DNA from: an uncultured Bacteroides sp.
GTDB lineage: Bacteria > Bacteroidota > Bacteroidia > Bacteroidales > Bacteroidaceae
Reading direction: 5' to 3'
Assembly: GCA_900553815.1 (NCBI GenBank)
Contig: USEY01000004.1
Coordinates: 1 to 64,000, forward strand
DNA length: 64,000 nucleotides
Shown here: positions 17,557 through 26,295 of the stretch, piece by piece
Numbering within the stretch: the first letter of the stretch is position 1
Layout: each line of letters begins with the position of its first letter
Program-made: the position numbers and the translations under genes
Notes under the pieces: generated by a model
Databases searched by the model: none
Told to the model about the DNA's origin: nothing
What the model saw: only the letters and a program-made list of their open reading frames with translations

Positions 17557-18906
17557 ATGGCAAATGTAATTAAGTTACGTAAAGGCCTTGACATTAACCT
17601 GAAGGGAAAAGCTGCTGAGGAGTACTTTTCTGTGAAAGAACCGGGGTTCTATTCATTGGTACCCGATGATTTTACGGGTGTGACTCCGAAAGTAGTGGTA
17701 AAAGAGCAGGAATATGTGATGGCCGGGGGACCCTTGTTCATTGACAAGAATCATCCTGAAGTGAAATTTGTGTCGCCTGTCAGCGGCGTTGTGACCAGTG
17801 TTGAACGTGGTGCGCGTCGTAAGGTAATGAACATCGTTGTCGAAGCTGCCAAGGAGCAGGACTATGAAGAGTTCGGCAAGATGGACCCGTCTAAAATGAG
17901 TGCACAGGAGGTAAAAGATGCTCTTCTGAATGCAGGTATGTTCGCTTTCGTGCGTCAGCGTCCGTATGATGTGATTGCAGATCCTACGGTGACTCCGAGA
18001 GCGATTTTTGTGTCTGCTTTCGATAGCAATCCGCTGGCTCCCAATTTTGAGTTTGCTCTGAAAGGCGAGGAAGCTAATTTCCAGACAGGACTTGATGCCT
18101 TATCTAAGATGGCCAAGACTTATCTGAGCATCAGCGTGAAACAGAAAGCCACGGCTCTAACACAAGCCAAAAATGTGACAGTAACTGTCTTCGATGGTCC
18201 TCATCCTGCAGGCAATGTAGGCGTGCAGATTAACCATATTGCGCCTATTGCAAAAGGTGAGACGGTATGGACCATCAGCCCCGAGGCTGTTATCTTTATC
18301 GGACGTCTGATGAACACAGGACGTGTGGATTTCACTCGTACAGTGGCAGTGACAGGCTCCGAAGTATTGAAACCCGCTTATTGCAAGCTGAAAGTCGGTG
18401 CTTTGCTAACCAACGTCTTCAAAGGCAATGTAACTACCGATAAAGACCTGCGCTACATCAGCGGCAATGTGCTCACCGGTAAGAAGGTGTCTCCTAATGG
18501 TTATCTGGGAGCATTCGACAGTCAGCTGACAGTAATTCCTGAAGGCGACGAGGTTCACGAGATGCTGGGTTGGATTATGCCTCGTTTCAAGCAGTTCAGC
18601 GTCAACCATTCTTATTTCAGCTGGTTGATGGGTAAGAAGGAGTTTGTGTTCGATGCACGTATCAAGGGTGGCGAACGTCACATGATTATGTCTAACGAGT
18701 ACGACCGCGTGTTCCCTATGGACATCTATCCTGAATACCTGGTTAAGGCCATCATCGCCGGAGATATTGACCGCATGGAGGCACTGGGTATTTATGAAGT
18801 AGCTCCCGAAGACTTCGCTTTGTGTGAGTTTGTATGTTCGTCCAAAGTAGAGGTACAGCGCATCGTTCGTGCCGGACTTGACATGTTGCGTGCTGAAATG
18901 GCATGA
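17557..18906 (+). CDS. nqrA: Na+-translocating NADH:quinone reductase subunit A
   Basis: This 449-aa cytoplasmic-face subunit of the six-subunit Na+-NQR has the NqrA start LRKGLDINLKGKA and GDFTGVTPK-like PDDFTGVTPK. The barrel-sandwich segment SPVSGVVTSVERGARR and QRPYDVIADP follow. NqrA is associated with quinone binding. It is the first of six colinear genes nqrA-F with gaps of 38 bp or less, so one transcript is expected. The complex oxidises NADH, reduces menaquinone and pumps Na+. Confidence 0.97.
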   Translation: MANVIKLRKGLDINLKGKAAEEYFSVKEPGFYSLVPDDFTGVTPKVVVKEQEYVMAGGPLFIDKNHPEVKFVSPVSGVVTSVERGARRKVMNIVVEAAKEQDYEEFGKMDPSKMSAQEVKDALLNAGMFAFVRQRPYDVIADPTVTPRAIFVSAFDSNPLAPNFEFALKGEEANFQTGLDALSKMAKTYLSISVKQKATALTQAKNVTVTVFDGPHPAGNVGVQINHIAPIAKGETVWTISPEAVIFIGRLMNTGRVDFTRTVAVTGSEVLKPAYCKLKVGALLTNVFKGNVTTDKDLRYISGNVLTGKKVSPNGYLGAFDSQLTVIPEGDEVHEMLGWIMPRFKQFSVNHSYFSWLMGKKEFVFDARIKGGERHMIMSNEYDRVFPMDIYPEYLVKAIIAGDIDRMEALGIYEVAPEDFALCEFVCSSKVEVQRIVRAGLDMLRAEMA

Positions 18907-18944
18907 TAAATTAAATCGTAACTCGTTAAATTGTAATTATATTA

Positions 18945-20114
18945 ATGAAAGCGTTAAGAAATTATCTCGATAAGATAAAGCCGAACTTTGAAGAGGGAGG
19001 CAAATTCCACGCGTTTCGGTCGGTGTTTGATGGCTTTGAAACATTCTTGTTCGTGCCCAACACCACTTCGAAATCAGGAACGCATATCCACGACGCCATC
19101 GACAGCAAGCGCATTATGTCTATGGTGGTCATTGCGTTGATGCCGGCGCTATTGTTCGGTATGTACAACGTAGGCTATCAGCATTTCCATGCAACGGGTG
19201 CTACTGGTAGCTTCATTGAAATGTTTGCTTACGGATTCCTGGCCGTCCTGCCTAAAATCATCGTATCCTATGTGGTAGGTCTGGGTATCGAATTCGTAGT
19301 GGCACAGTGGAAGAAGGAAGAGATTCAGGAAGGTTTCCTGGTTTCTGGTATATTGATTCCTATGATTGTGCCGGTTGACTGTCCGTTGTGGATTTTGGCC
19401 ATAGCAACAGCATTCTCTGTAATTTTTGCCAAGGAAGTATTTGGAGGTACAGGTATGAACGTATTCAACGTGGCTCTGATTACACGTGCGTTCCTGTTCT
19501 TTGCTTATCCTACCAAGATGTCGGGTGATGCCGTATGGGTATCGGGCGACAGCATTTGTGGACTGGGACAGACCGTTGACGGACTGACAGTAGCCACCCC
19601 GTTGGGTATTGCCGCTACTTCGGCTACAGCTCCTGAGTTCTCTTGGGATATGGTGACAGGTCTTATTCCGGGTTCTATCGGTGAGACCAGTGTGATTGCC
19701 ATTGCTCTGGGTGCTATCCTGCTGTTGTGGACTGGTATTGCCAGCTGGAAGACCATGCTTTCAGTATTTGTGGGCGGTGCCTTCATGGCATGGGTGTTCA
19801 ATGTAGCCGGTCCTGACACTGCCATGGCTCACATGCCTTGGTACGAACATCTGGTTGTGGGTGGTTTCTGCTTCGGTGCCGTATTTATGGCTACCGACCC
19901 TGTTACTTCTGCCCGTACAGAGACCGGTAAGTACATCTTTGGTTTCCTGATTGGTGTGATGGCTATTATCATCCGTGTCCTGAATCCCGGTTATCCCGAA
20001 GGTATGATGTTGGCTATCCTGCTGATGAATATCTTTGCACCGCTGATTGACTATTGTGTAGTACAGCGCAATATCACCCGCCGTGCCAAACGTGCTGTTA
20101 AGTCTAACAATTAA
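18945..20114 (+). CDS. nqrB: Na+-translocating NADH:quinone reductase subunit B
   Basis: This 389-aa polytopic membrane subunit carries a covalent FMN. The flavinylation site is Thr218 in DGLTVATPLG, which fits the D-x-x-[ST]-x-A-T pattern recognised by the flavin transferase ApbE. The usual Gly of SGAT is Val here. It also has the family start KNYLDKIKPNFEEGGKF (here RNYLDKIKPNFEEGGKF) and about ten hydrophobic segments. NqrB is a main part of the Na+ path. ApbE itself is not in this window. Confidence 0.97.
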   Translation: MKALRNYLDKIKPNFEEGGKFHAFRSVFDGFETFLFVPNTTSKSGTHIHDAIDSKRIMSMVVIALMPALLFGMYNVGYQHFHATGATGSFIEMFAYGFLAVLPKIIVSYVVGLGIEFVVAQWKKEEIQEGFLVSGILIPMIVPVDCPLWILAIATAFSVIFAKEVFGGTGMNVFNVALITRAFLFFAYPTKMSGDAVWVSGDSICGLGQTVDGLTVATPLGIAATSATAPEFSWDMVTGLIPGSIGETSVIAIALGAILLLWTGIASWKTMLSVFVGGAFMAWVFNVAGPDTAMAHMPWYEHLVVGGFCFGAVFMATDPVTSARTETGKYIFGFLIGVMAIIIRVLNPGYPEGMMLAILLMNIFAPLIDYCVVQRNITRRAKRAVKSNN

Positions 20115-20126
20115 AACCGAAAGAAA

Positions 20127-20819
20127 ATGAATACCAATAGTAACAGTTATACTATCATTTATGCTTCGGTAATGGTTGTTATCGTTGCATTCTTGCTGGC
20201 TTTCGTCAGCTCTTCTCTCCGCGCCACTCAGAACAAGAATGTGGAACTGGATACGAAGAAGCAGATTCTGGCTGCCCTCAACGTGAAGGACGTGAAGGAT
20301 GCCGAAGCCGAATATAATAAATATGTAAAGAAGGACATGTTGCTCAATGCCGACGGCACACTGAGTGAAAACACCGGTGCCTTTGCCACTGCCTACGAGA
20401 AGGAAGCAAAGGAAAACAACCGTCTGCACGTCTTTGTATGCGAAGTCAACGGTGAAGAGAAATATGTATTCCCTGTTTACGGTGCCGGTCTTTGGGGCGC
20501 TATCTGGGGATATGTAGCCCTCGATGCTGATAAGAACACGGTATATGGCGTATATTTCTCACATGCCAGCGAAACTCCGGGTCTGGGTGCCGAAATTGCA
20601 GGCGAACATTTCCAGGGTGAATTCACCGGTAAAAAGACCATCGAAAATGGCGAGATTGCCCTTGGTGTAGTGAAGAACGGTAAGGTAGAGAAAGCCGACT
20701 ATCAGGTCGACGGAATCTCCGGCGGTACTATCACATCGGTAGGTGTTGACGCCATGCTGAAGAATAGTTTGAGTAATTACAAGAGTTTTTTAACCAATAA
20801 TGAGGAGGATAAGGAATAA
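20127..20819 (+). CDS. nqrC: Na+-translocating NADH:quinone reductase subunit C
   Basis: This 230-aa subunit has one N-terminal membrane helix (about residues 7-27) and a periplasmic FMN_bind domain. The FMN-linked residue is expected to be Thr201 in [10 protein letters not shown], matching the flavinylation motif. PGLGAEI near residue 153 is the other conserved element. It passes electrons between NqrB/NqrD-E and the rest of the complex. Its stop overlaps the nqrD start by one base (TAATG). Confidence 0.96.
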   Translation: MNTNSNSYTIIYASVMVVIVAFLLAFVSSSLRATQNKNVELDTKKQILAALNVKDVKDAEAEYNKYVKKDMLLNADGTLSENTGAFATAYEKEAKENNRLHVFVCEVNGEEKYVFPVYGAGLWGAIWGYVALDADKNTVYGVYFSHASETPGLGAEIAGEHFQGEFTGKKTIENGEIALGVVKNGKVEKADYQVDGISGGTITSVGVDAMLKNSLSNYKSFLTNNEEDKE

Positions 20820-21454
20820 TGGGACAGCTGTTTTCTAAGAAGAATAAGGAAGTATTCTCTACTCCGTTGGGTATGAACAACCCCGTTACCGTGCAGGTGC
20901 TGGGTATCTGTTCAGCACTGGCCGTAACAGCCAAACTGGAGCCTGCCATCGTGATGGGACTTTCAGTGACGGTGATTACCGCTTTCTCCAACGTAGTTAT
21001 TTCACTTTTGCGTAAGACTATCCCCAACCGTATCCGCATCATTGTACAGTTGGTAGTCGTTGCCGCATTGGTGACCATTGTAAGTGAGATTTTGAAAGCG
21101 TTTGCCTACGATGTCAGCGTTCAGCTTTCGGTTTACGTAGGTCTGATTATTACAAACTGTATCCTGATGGGACGTCTCGAGGCTTTCGCCATGCAGAACG
21201 GTCCGTGGGAGTCATTCCTCGACGGCATCGGCAACGGTCTGGGCTATGCCAAGATTCTGGTCATCGTGGCTTTCTTCCGCGAGCTGCTCGGTTCGGGTAC
21301 ACTGTTTGGAATTAATATTCTGAATTACGACTGGCTAAAGAATATCGGTTATGTGAACAACGGTCTGATGTTGATGCCGCCCATGGCATTGATTATCGTT
21401 GCCTGCATCATCTGGTATCAGCGTGCCCGTCATAAAGAATTGCAAGATAAATAA
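20819..21454 (+). CDS. nqrD: Na+-translocating NADH:quinone reductase subunit D
   Basis: This 211-aa integral membrane subunit has six predicted helices, homologous to NqrE and RnfE. Conserved segments are [17 protein letters not shown] near residue 20 and [14 protein letters not shown] with the conserved Cys that, with NqrE, holds an intramembrane iron centre. It is coupled to nqrC by a one-base overlap. Confidence 0.96.
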   Translation: MGQLFSKKNKEVFSTPLGMNNPVTVQVLGICSALAVTAKLEPAIVMGLSVTVITAFSNVVISLLRKTIPNRIRIIVQLVVVAALVTIVSEILKAFAYDVSVQLSVYVGLIITNCILMGRLEAFAMQNGPWESFLDGIGNGLGYAKILVIVAFFRELLGSGTLFGINILNYDWLKNIGYVNNGLMLMPPMALIIVACIIWYQRARHKELQDK

Positions 21455-21474
21455 CTTATTAAGGTAATCGATTT

Positions 21475-22101
21475 ATGGAACATTTATTAAGTTTGTTCGT
21501 CCGCTCCATTTTTGTGGACAATATGATATTTGCATTCTTCCTGGGTATGTGTTCTTATCTGGCCGTATCGAAGAATGTAAAAACAGCCATGGGTCTGGGT
21601 ATTGCCGTTACGTTTGTGCTGGTAGTTACGCTCCCTGTCAACTACCTGTTGCAGACCAAGGTGCTGGGACCCAATGCCATTGTCGAGGGAGTCGATTTGA
21701 GCTTCCTTAGCTTTATTCTTTTCATTGCCGTTATTGCGGCCATCGTTCAGTTGGTAGAGATGGTGGTGGAGCGTTTCAGCCCCTCGCTCTATGCTTCGCT
21801 GGGTATCTTCCTGCCGCTGATTGCCGTTAACTGTGCCATCATGGGTGCCTCTCTGTTCATGCAGCAGCGCATCAATCTGGGCGAAAGCGACCCGAAGTTC
21901 ATTGGCAACGTAGCCGACGCCATTTCCTATGCTCTGGGTTCAGGAATTGGTTGGTTGCTGGCCATCGTGGGCTTGGCTGCCATTCGCGAGAAGATGGCCT
22001 ACTCCGATGTTCCCGCTCCGCTGAGGGGACTGGGCATCACTTTCATCACCGTAGGTCTGATGGCAATGGCTTTTATGTGTTTCTCTGGTTTGAACATCTA
22101 A
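21475..22101 (+). CDS. nqrE: Na+-translocating NADH:quinone reductase subunit E
   Basis: This 208-aa integral membrane subunit is a paralogue of NqrD with inverted topology. Recognisable features are [21 protein letters not shown] near the N-terminus, which has the first conserved Cys, and [14 protein letters not shown] with the second. Both cysteines are retained, so the iron site shared with NqrD should be intact. There is a 20-bp gap after nqrD and 19 bp before nqrF. Confidence 0.96.
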   Translation: MEHLLSLFVRSIFVDNMIFAFFLGMCSYLAVSKNVKTAMGLGIAVTFVLVVTLPVNYLLQTKVLGPNAIVEGVDLSFLSFILFIAVIAAIVQLVEMVVERFSPSLYASLGIFLPLIAVNCAIMGASLFMQQRINLGESDPKFIGNVADAISYALGSGIGWLLAIVGLAAIREKMAYSDVPAPLRGLGITFITVGLMAMAFMCFSGLNI

Positions 22102-22120
22102 TAAAAGAAAGGAATAAACA

Positions 22121-23392
22121 ATGGATATGAATTTAATATTGGCAAGCATTGGAGTATTCCTTGTGGTTGTTCTTCTGCTTGTAATCATCCTGTTGGTTGC
22201 CAAGAAGTTCTTGGTTCCCTCGGGTAACGTAAAGATTTCTATCAATGGCGAGAAGGAACTCGATGTAGCTTCCGGCTCAACATTGCTCAACACACTGTCT
22301 GTCAATGGCGTCTTCCTGCCTTCTGCCTGCGGTGGCAAGGGTTCGTGCGGACAGTGCAAGTGCCAGGTCGTTGAAGGTGGTGGCGAAATCCTGCCTTCCG
22401 AAGTATCTCACTTCAGCCGCAAGCAGCAGCAGAACCACTGGCGTCTGGGCTGTCAGGTTAAGGTAAAAGGCAACATGGCCATCAAGGTGCCCGAAAGCGT
22501 ATTGGGCGTGAAGGAATGGGAATGCGAGGTTATCTCCAACAAGAACGTCGCTACCTTCATCAAGGAGTTCATCGTGGCATTGCCCAAGGGCGAGCACATG
22601 GACTTTATCCCCGGTTCGTATGCACAGATTAAGATTCCTAAATACGAGATGGACTACAACAAGGACATCGACAAGAGTCTTATTGGCGAAGAATACCTGC
22701 CCGCATGGGAGAAATTCGGTCTGTTTGGTCTGAAGTGTAAGAACGAGGAAGAAACCATTCGTGCTTACTCTATGGCCAACTATCCGGCCGAGGGCGACCG
22801 CATCATGCTGACCGTACGTATTGCTACGCCTCCCTTCAAGCCGAAACCTCAGGTAGGCTTCCAGGATGTAATGCCGGGTATTGCATCGTCTTACATCTTC
22901 ACTCTGAAGCCGGGCGACAAGGTAATCATGAGTGGCCCTTACGGTGATTTCCATCCTATCTTCGACTCCAAGCGCGAGATGATGTGGGTAGGTGGTGGTG
23001 CCGGTATGGCTCCGTTGCGTGCACAGATTATGCACATGACCAAGACGCTCCACACTACCGACCGCAAGATGTCTTATTTTTACGGTGCCCGTGCCTTGAA
23101 CGAAGTATTCTACCTTCAGGACTTCCTGCAACTGGAAAAGGAATTCCCCAACTTCTCGTTCCACCTGGCACTCGATCGTCCCGACCCCGCAGCCGACGCT
23201 GCCGGCGTGAAGTATACTCCGGGCTTCGTTCATCAGGTTATCTACGAGACTTACCTGAAGAACCACGAGGCTCCCGAAGACATTGAATACTACATGTGTG
23301 GCCCCGGCCCCATGTCGAAGGCTGTAGAGAAGATGCTCGACGATCTGGGCGTGCCTATGCAGAACCTGATGTTCGATAACTTCGGCGGATAA
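22121..23392 (+). CDS. nqrF: Na+-translocating NADH:quinone reductase subunit F (NADH dehydrogenase)
   Basis: This 423-aa NADH-oxidising subunit has an N-terminal membrane anchor (residues 4-26). A ferredoxin-type 2Fe-2S domain follows, with CGGKGSCGQC (Cys x5 Cys x2 Cys) and a fourth Cys in RLGCQV. The FAD motif is RAYSMANYP and the nucleotide-binding segment is GGGAGMAPLR. The C-terminus YYMCGPGPM...DNFGG is typical. All redox ligands are present. It is the last gene of the operon, followed by a strong terminator. Confidence 0.97.
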   Translation: MDMNLILASIGVFLVVVLLLVIILLVAKKFLVPSGNVKISINGEKELDVASGSTLLNTLSVNGVFLPSACGGKGSCGQCKCQVVEGGGEILPSEVSHFSRKQQQNHWRLGCQVKVKGNMAIKVPESVLGVKEWECEVISNKNVATFIKEFIVALPKGEHMDFIPGSYAQIKIPKYEMDYNKDIDKSLIGEEYLPAWEKFGLFGLKCKNEEETIRAYSMANYPAEGDRIMLTVRIATPPFKPKPQVGFQDVMPGIASSYIFTLKPGDKVIMSGPYGDFHPIFDSKREMMWVGGGAGMAPLRAQIMHMTKTLHTTDRKMSYFYGARALNEVFYLQDFLQLEKEFPNFSFHLALDRPDPAADAAGVKYTPGFVHQVIYETYLKNHEAPEDIEYYMCGPGPMSKAVEKMLDDLGVPMQNLMFDNFGG

Positions 23393-23465
23393 TCATTTAT
23401 TCCCCTAAGCGAGGGGCTATTGCAAGTTCTTTTTCTGCGATAGCCTCTTCGCGTAAGGATATAGT

Positions 23466-23512
23466 TGGCATGTGAAAATGGTTGAGGAAACCATTTCACA
23501 TGCCATTTTTTT
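23466..23512 (+). terminator. Strong terminator of the nqr operon
   Basis: A 17-18-bp arm beginning TGGCATGTGAAA (23466) pairs with its complement ending TTTCACATGCCA (23505) with one bulged A, a short loop, and seven T residues after the stem. Confidence 0.9.
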
Positions 23513-23677
23513 GCAGTCTGCATATCGGTCCCGGATAACTTTGTCGGCGCCATGATGTTCAGCCCGTCGCCCTTATGTTCTAACTGTTACCGGATTCACC
23601 TCTGTTTCTTACCTTTCTTTTCTGTGTTCGGAGGATAGTGTCTTATGAAAAGCAAACCGCCTCTCTGTTGCAATCTC

Positions 23678-23807
23678 GAAAAAGACGCGCGTCTTTGCAG
23701 AAAAACACAGGCGTCTTTCGATAGAAACACAGGCGTCTTTGGGGTAGAAACACGGGCGTCTTTTGGTAGAAACACAGGCGTCTTTCAGTGAAAACACAGG
23801 CGTCTTT
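23678..23807 (+). repeat. 22-bp-period array with inverted cap (copy 1 of a dispersed element)
   Basis: It begins with the perfect 16-bp palindrome AAAGACGCGCGTCTTT (23681-23696). Five direct copies of ACACAGGCGTCTTT follow at 23705, 23727, 23750, 23772 and 23794, with steps of 22, 23, 22 and 22 bp. The capping arm AAAGACGC can pair with any of the downstream GCGTCTTT ends. It lies between convergent nqrF and the CbiL gene, and copy 2 is at 46941-47072. Confidence 0.88.
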
Positions 23808-24023
23808 GGGGGACCTGATAGCTGTGGTTTGATAATATGCTGATTATTAGCTTATTATTATTTTAGTATCAATGGTTAATGATTAATGATAAGAAGGGGG
23901 AGGCGCAGGAGCGTTCTCCTCTTTTTTATGGTGGCTTGGTAGAAACGTGGCATGCCGCACGGCTCCCCGTCCGCATGGTCGTCCCGCACTCACCGCGGGC
24001 TCTGAAGTATTGCGCAGCCCTTC

Positions 24024-24289
24024 ATCATCTGTGTGCCCCTCCCTTAGGGCCCGCATCGGGGTGCGAGGTGACGGCCTGATGGCCTTAGCAGCGTCGTTTA
24101 TCTTCCTACCACCCCGGCCTTTGGCCACTCCTCCTTCCCGATGAAGGGGAGTGGGCTGCGCGGTATAACGGTACGTACATACAGTGTCGCAGACCTTTTT
24201 TTATCTGTGGTCATCCATCCCATCCGTGTCATCTGTGTGCTTTTCTCTTAGACCCCGCATCGGGTGCGGAGTGACGGCCTTGGCTGCGC
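24024..24289. repeat. Degenerate direct repeat, two copies of about 65 bp
   Basis: A segment with ATCTGTGTGC, CTTAG, CCCGCATCGGG, GTGACGGCCT and a GC-rich end occurs at about 24024-24092 and again, diverged, at about 24229-24289. No gene is associated with it. Confidence 0.55.
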
Positions 24290-24299
24290 TGTCTGTAGT

Positions 24300-25007
24300 C
24301 TATCTGTTAGCCATGATAATCATCAGCGAGAAGTAGGGGAAGCGCAGGTTGGCGAGTGTTTGCGGGTCGGTGAGCAGATATTCCTGTTCCGTCCCCACGT
24401 TTTCAAAATACTTGTAGGTGTATTCGGGGTGCAGCCTGATGCAACGGTGTATTTCGTCGGTGCATTGCGACAGCTTCATGATGACCACGGTGCCTCCTTC
24501 GCCGAGCAACTGCTCGATGTCTTCGGTGGTGGCCAGGCCGGGAATGACGGTGAGCCGTTGTTGCTGGCTGACGAGGTGCAGCCCGGCGCGTGCGCCGGAG
24601 GCAATGAATGCCGGAATGCCGGGTATTTGCTCTACGGGGTAGCCTTCACTGTGGAGCCGGTCATATATATAATGTATGGAAGCATAGAGCCCGGCATCGC
24701 CTTCGGCCACGATGCAGACGCGGCGGTTGTCGGCGCAGAGCGTGCGTATCTGCAGGAAGGCCTGGTCGTAGGCGGCCATGGCCTGCTGCCTGTCCTTGCT
24801 CATGGGCAGGTGGAAGCGCTCAATCTTGTTGTCGGGTATGTGTAGCTGCGCCAGTATATGTGCGGCGCGCGAGCAGGCGGGTGCTCCCTGGCGGGTGGCC
24901 GTCTCGGGGCAGAAGATGCAGTCAGCCTCTTGCAGTGTTCTTAGTCCTTTCAGTGTGATAAGTTCGGGGTCGCCCGGACCCAGTGATACGAGTGTGACGG
25001 GATACAT
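24300..25007 (-). CDS. cbiL: Precorrin-2 / cobalt-factor II C20-methyltransferase
   Basis: This 235-aa SAM-dependent tetrapyrrole methylase has the family start VSLGPGDPELITLKGLRTL (residues 7-25). EGDAGLYAS near 100 and EQIPGIPAFIASGA near 128 follow; these are the C20-type (CbiL/CobI) loops. It adds the C20 methyl group early in corrin ring formation. It stands alone on the minus strand, divergent from the BtuFCD-like genes, about 7 kb from the other corrin genes. An anaerobic (Cbi) route is inferred from CbiD and CbiG domains elsewhere in the window. Confidence 0.9.
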   Translation of the reverse strand: MYPVTLVSLGPGDPELITLKGLRTLQEADCIFCPETATRQGAPACSRAAHILAQLHIPDNKIERFHLPMSKDRQQAMAAYDQAFLQIRTLCADNRRVCIVAEGDAGLYASIHYIYDRLHSEGYPVEQIPGIPAFIASGARAGLHLVSQQQRLTVIPGLATTEDIEQLLGEGGTVVIMKLSQCTDEIHRCIRLHPEYTYKYFENVGTEQEYLLTDPQTLANLRFPYFSLMIIMANR

Positions 25008-25116
25008 GCTGTTTCAGTTGTTATAGTGGTGCAAAAATGGGAAAATAATCTGAGAGAGTTTGCGTATTTGCGTAAAAATAGCGAATATTGCGCCGAAATT
25101 ATGAAAAATAGTCAAT

Positions 25117-26295
25117 ATGATTCGATATTCCCTGACTACAGTAGCTCTTTTCTGTCTTTTTGCTATGACAGCTTGTGGCTTTAAATCTAAATCGTCGTCT
25201 GTCGTTGAGGGGCAAACGTTTGCTGCCATTGCCGGGAAGGCTGATTCTGTGATGATGCCGTCGTATGCCAAAGGTTATCGTGTGAAATGTTTGTCGCAGG
25301 GCGTCCGCCTGCTTGAGATACAAGACCCTCAGAGTCCTGAGAGCCCTGTGTACCGCTATGCCCTGGTGCCCAGGGGGATGGATGGCAGCAAGGCGAAGGA
25401 GGGTGTTCCGGCAGACTATGTCAGGCTGGAGGTGCCTATAGGGCAGGCCATCTGTATGACGTCGTTGCAGCTGTCCAACTTCATCAGGCTGGGGGCCTGC
25501 GACCGTGTGGCGGGCATCACGAGCACGCGCCATTTGTTCAACAAGGAAATGAACGAACGGCTGAAGTCGGGTAAGACCGTCAAGATAGGCATAGAGGGAA
25601 ACTTCGACAGTGAGTTGATAATGAGCATCAATCCTGATATCATCTTTATCTCTCCCTTCAAGCGCGGGGGCTACGATGCCTTGCGTGAGACGGACATCCC
25701 GCTGGTGCCCCACCTGGGCTACAAGGAGCTGACCCCGCTGGGGCAGGCCGAATGGATAAAGCTGGTGGGCATGTTTCTGGGCATGGAGGAGAAGGCTGCG
25801 CAGGAGTTTGGCGCCATTGAGGCGCGCTATAAGGAACTGAGGCAGCTTGCCGAGGGGGTGAAGAGCCGCCCGGTGGTGTTCAGCGGCGAGATTCGTGGGG
25901 GCAACTGGTATGCCGTGGGCGGCAGGAGCTTCCTGGCCGAGCTGTTCCGCGATGCGGGTGCCGACTACTTCCTGAAGGACGACCCTCGCTCGGGTGGGGT
26001 GACGCTCGACTTCGAGACGGTGTACAGCATGGCGGCCGATGCGGATTACTGGCGCATAGTCAACAGCTATCCTGACGATTTCTCGTACGGGGCTTTGAAG
26101 TCGCTCGACCCACGCTATGCTGATTTTAAGGCGTTCAAGGAGAAGCAGGTGGTGTATTGCAACATGCGGCAGAAGCCTTTCTACGAGAGCATGCCCATGG
26201 AGCCCGAGGTGGTGCTGGCCGATTTGATTCACGCCTTCCATCCGTCTTTGTTACCCGATTATCAACCTGTATATTACGCCCGACTGACTGAATGA
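25117..26295 (+). CDS. BtuF-like corrinoid/iron-siderophore substrate-binding lipoprotein
   Basis: This 392-aa ABC solute-binding protein has a lipoprotein signal (TVALFCLFAMTACG). The class III fold shows in ACDRVAGITSTRHLFN (near residue 127), INPDIIFISPFKRGG (near 170) and the C-terminal half around GGNWYAVGGRSFLAELF. It overlaps the permease start by ATGA. The family covers BtuF, FhuD and FecB types; corrinoid is favoured only because corrin genes flank it on both sides. No cobalamin riboswitch fits in the 109-bp upstream gap. Confidence 0.85.
   Translation: MIRYSLTTVALFCLFAMTACGFKSKSSSVVEGQTFAAIAGKADSVMMPSYAKGYRVKCLSQGVRLLEIQDPQSPESPVYRYALVPRGMDGSKAKEGVPADYVRLEVPIGQAICMTSLQLSNFIRLGACDRVAGITSTRHLFNKEMNERLKSGKTVKIGIEGNFDSELIMSINPDIIFISPFKRGGYDALRETDIPLVPHLGYKELTPLGQAEWIKLVGMFLGMEEKAAQEFGAIEARYKELRQLAEGVKSRPVVFSGEIRGGNWYAVGGRSFLAELFRDAGADYFLKDDPRSGGVTLDFETVYSMAADADYWRIVNSYPDDFSYGALKSLDPRYADFKAFKEKQVVYCNMRQKPFYESMPMEPEVVLADLIHAFHPSLLPDYQPVYYARLTE

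Larger units (their letters stand above)
23393..24299. other. 907-bp gene-free region between convergent genes
   Basis: It contains the nqr terminator (and a weaker stem just before it), the capped 22-bp array and the degenerate direct repeat. The short ORFs across it follow from the repeats and high G+C, show no recognisable domain, and I do not accept them as genes. Confidence 0.7.

Noticed and set aside
23609-23797. Small protein with SLKDACVST-type repeats, with a look-alike ORF at 46887-47243
   Set aside because: The peptide similarity follows from the shared DNA element; the unit step is 22/23 bp, so no single frame is kept, and there is no start context or domain.
23678-23807. CRISPR array
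   Set aside because: The spacers would be only 6-7 bp, the core is partly palindromic and no cas gene is nearby; the same applies to the other 21-24 bp arrays.
24264-24845. Plus-strand 193-aa ORF opposite cbiL
   Set aside because: It is a shadow of the conserved methyltransferase on the minus strand; similar long shadows occur opposite other GC-rich genes (for example 22277-23266, 62181-63554).
25008-25116. Cobalamin riboswitch before the BtuF-like gene
   Set aside because: The gap is too short and I could not find a B12-box-like GCCACTG element or fitting stems; the short gap before cbiHC also lacks one.
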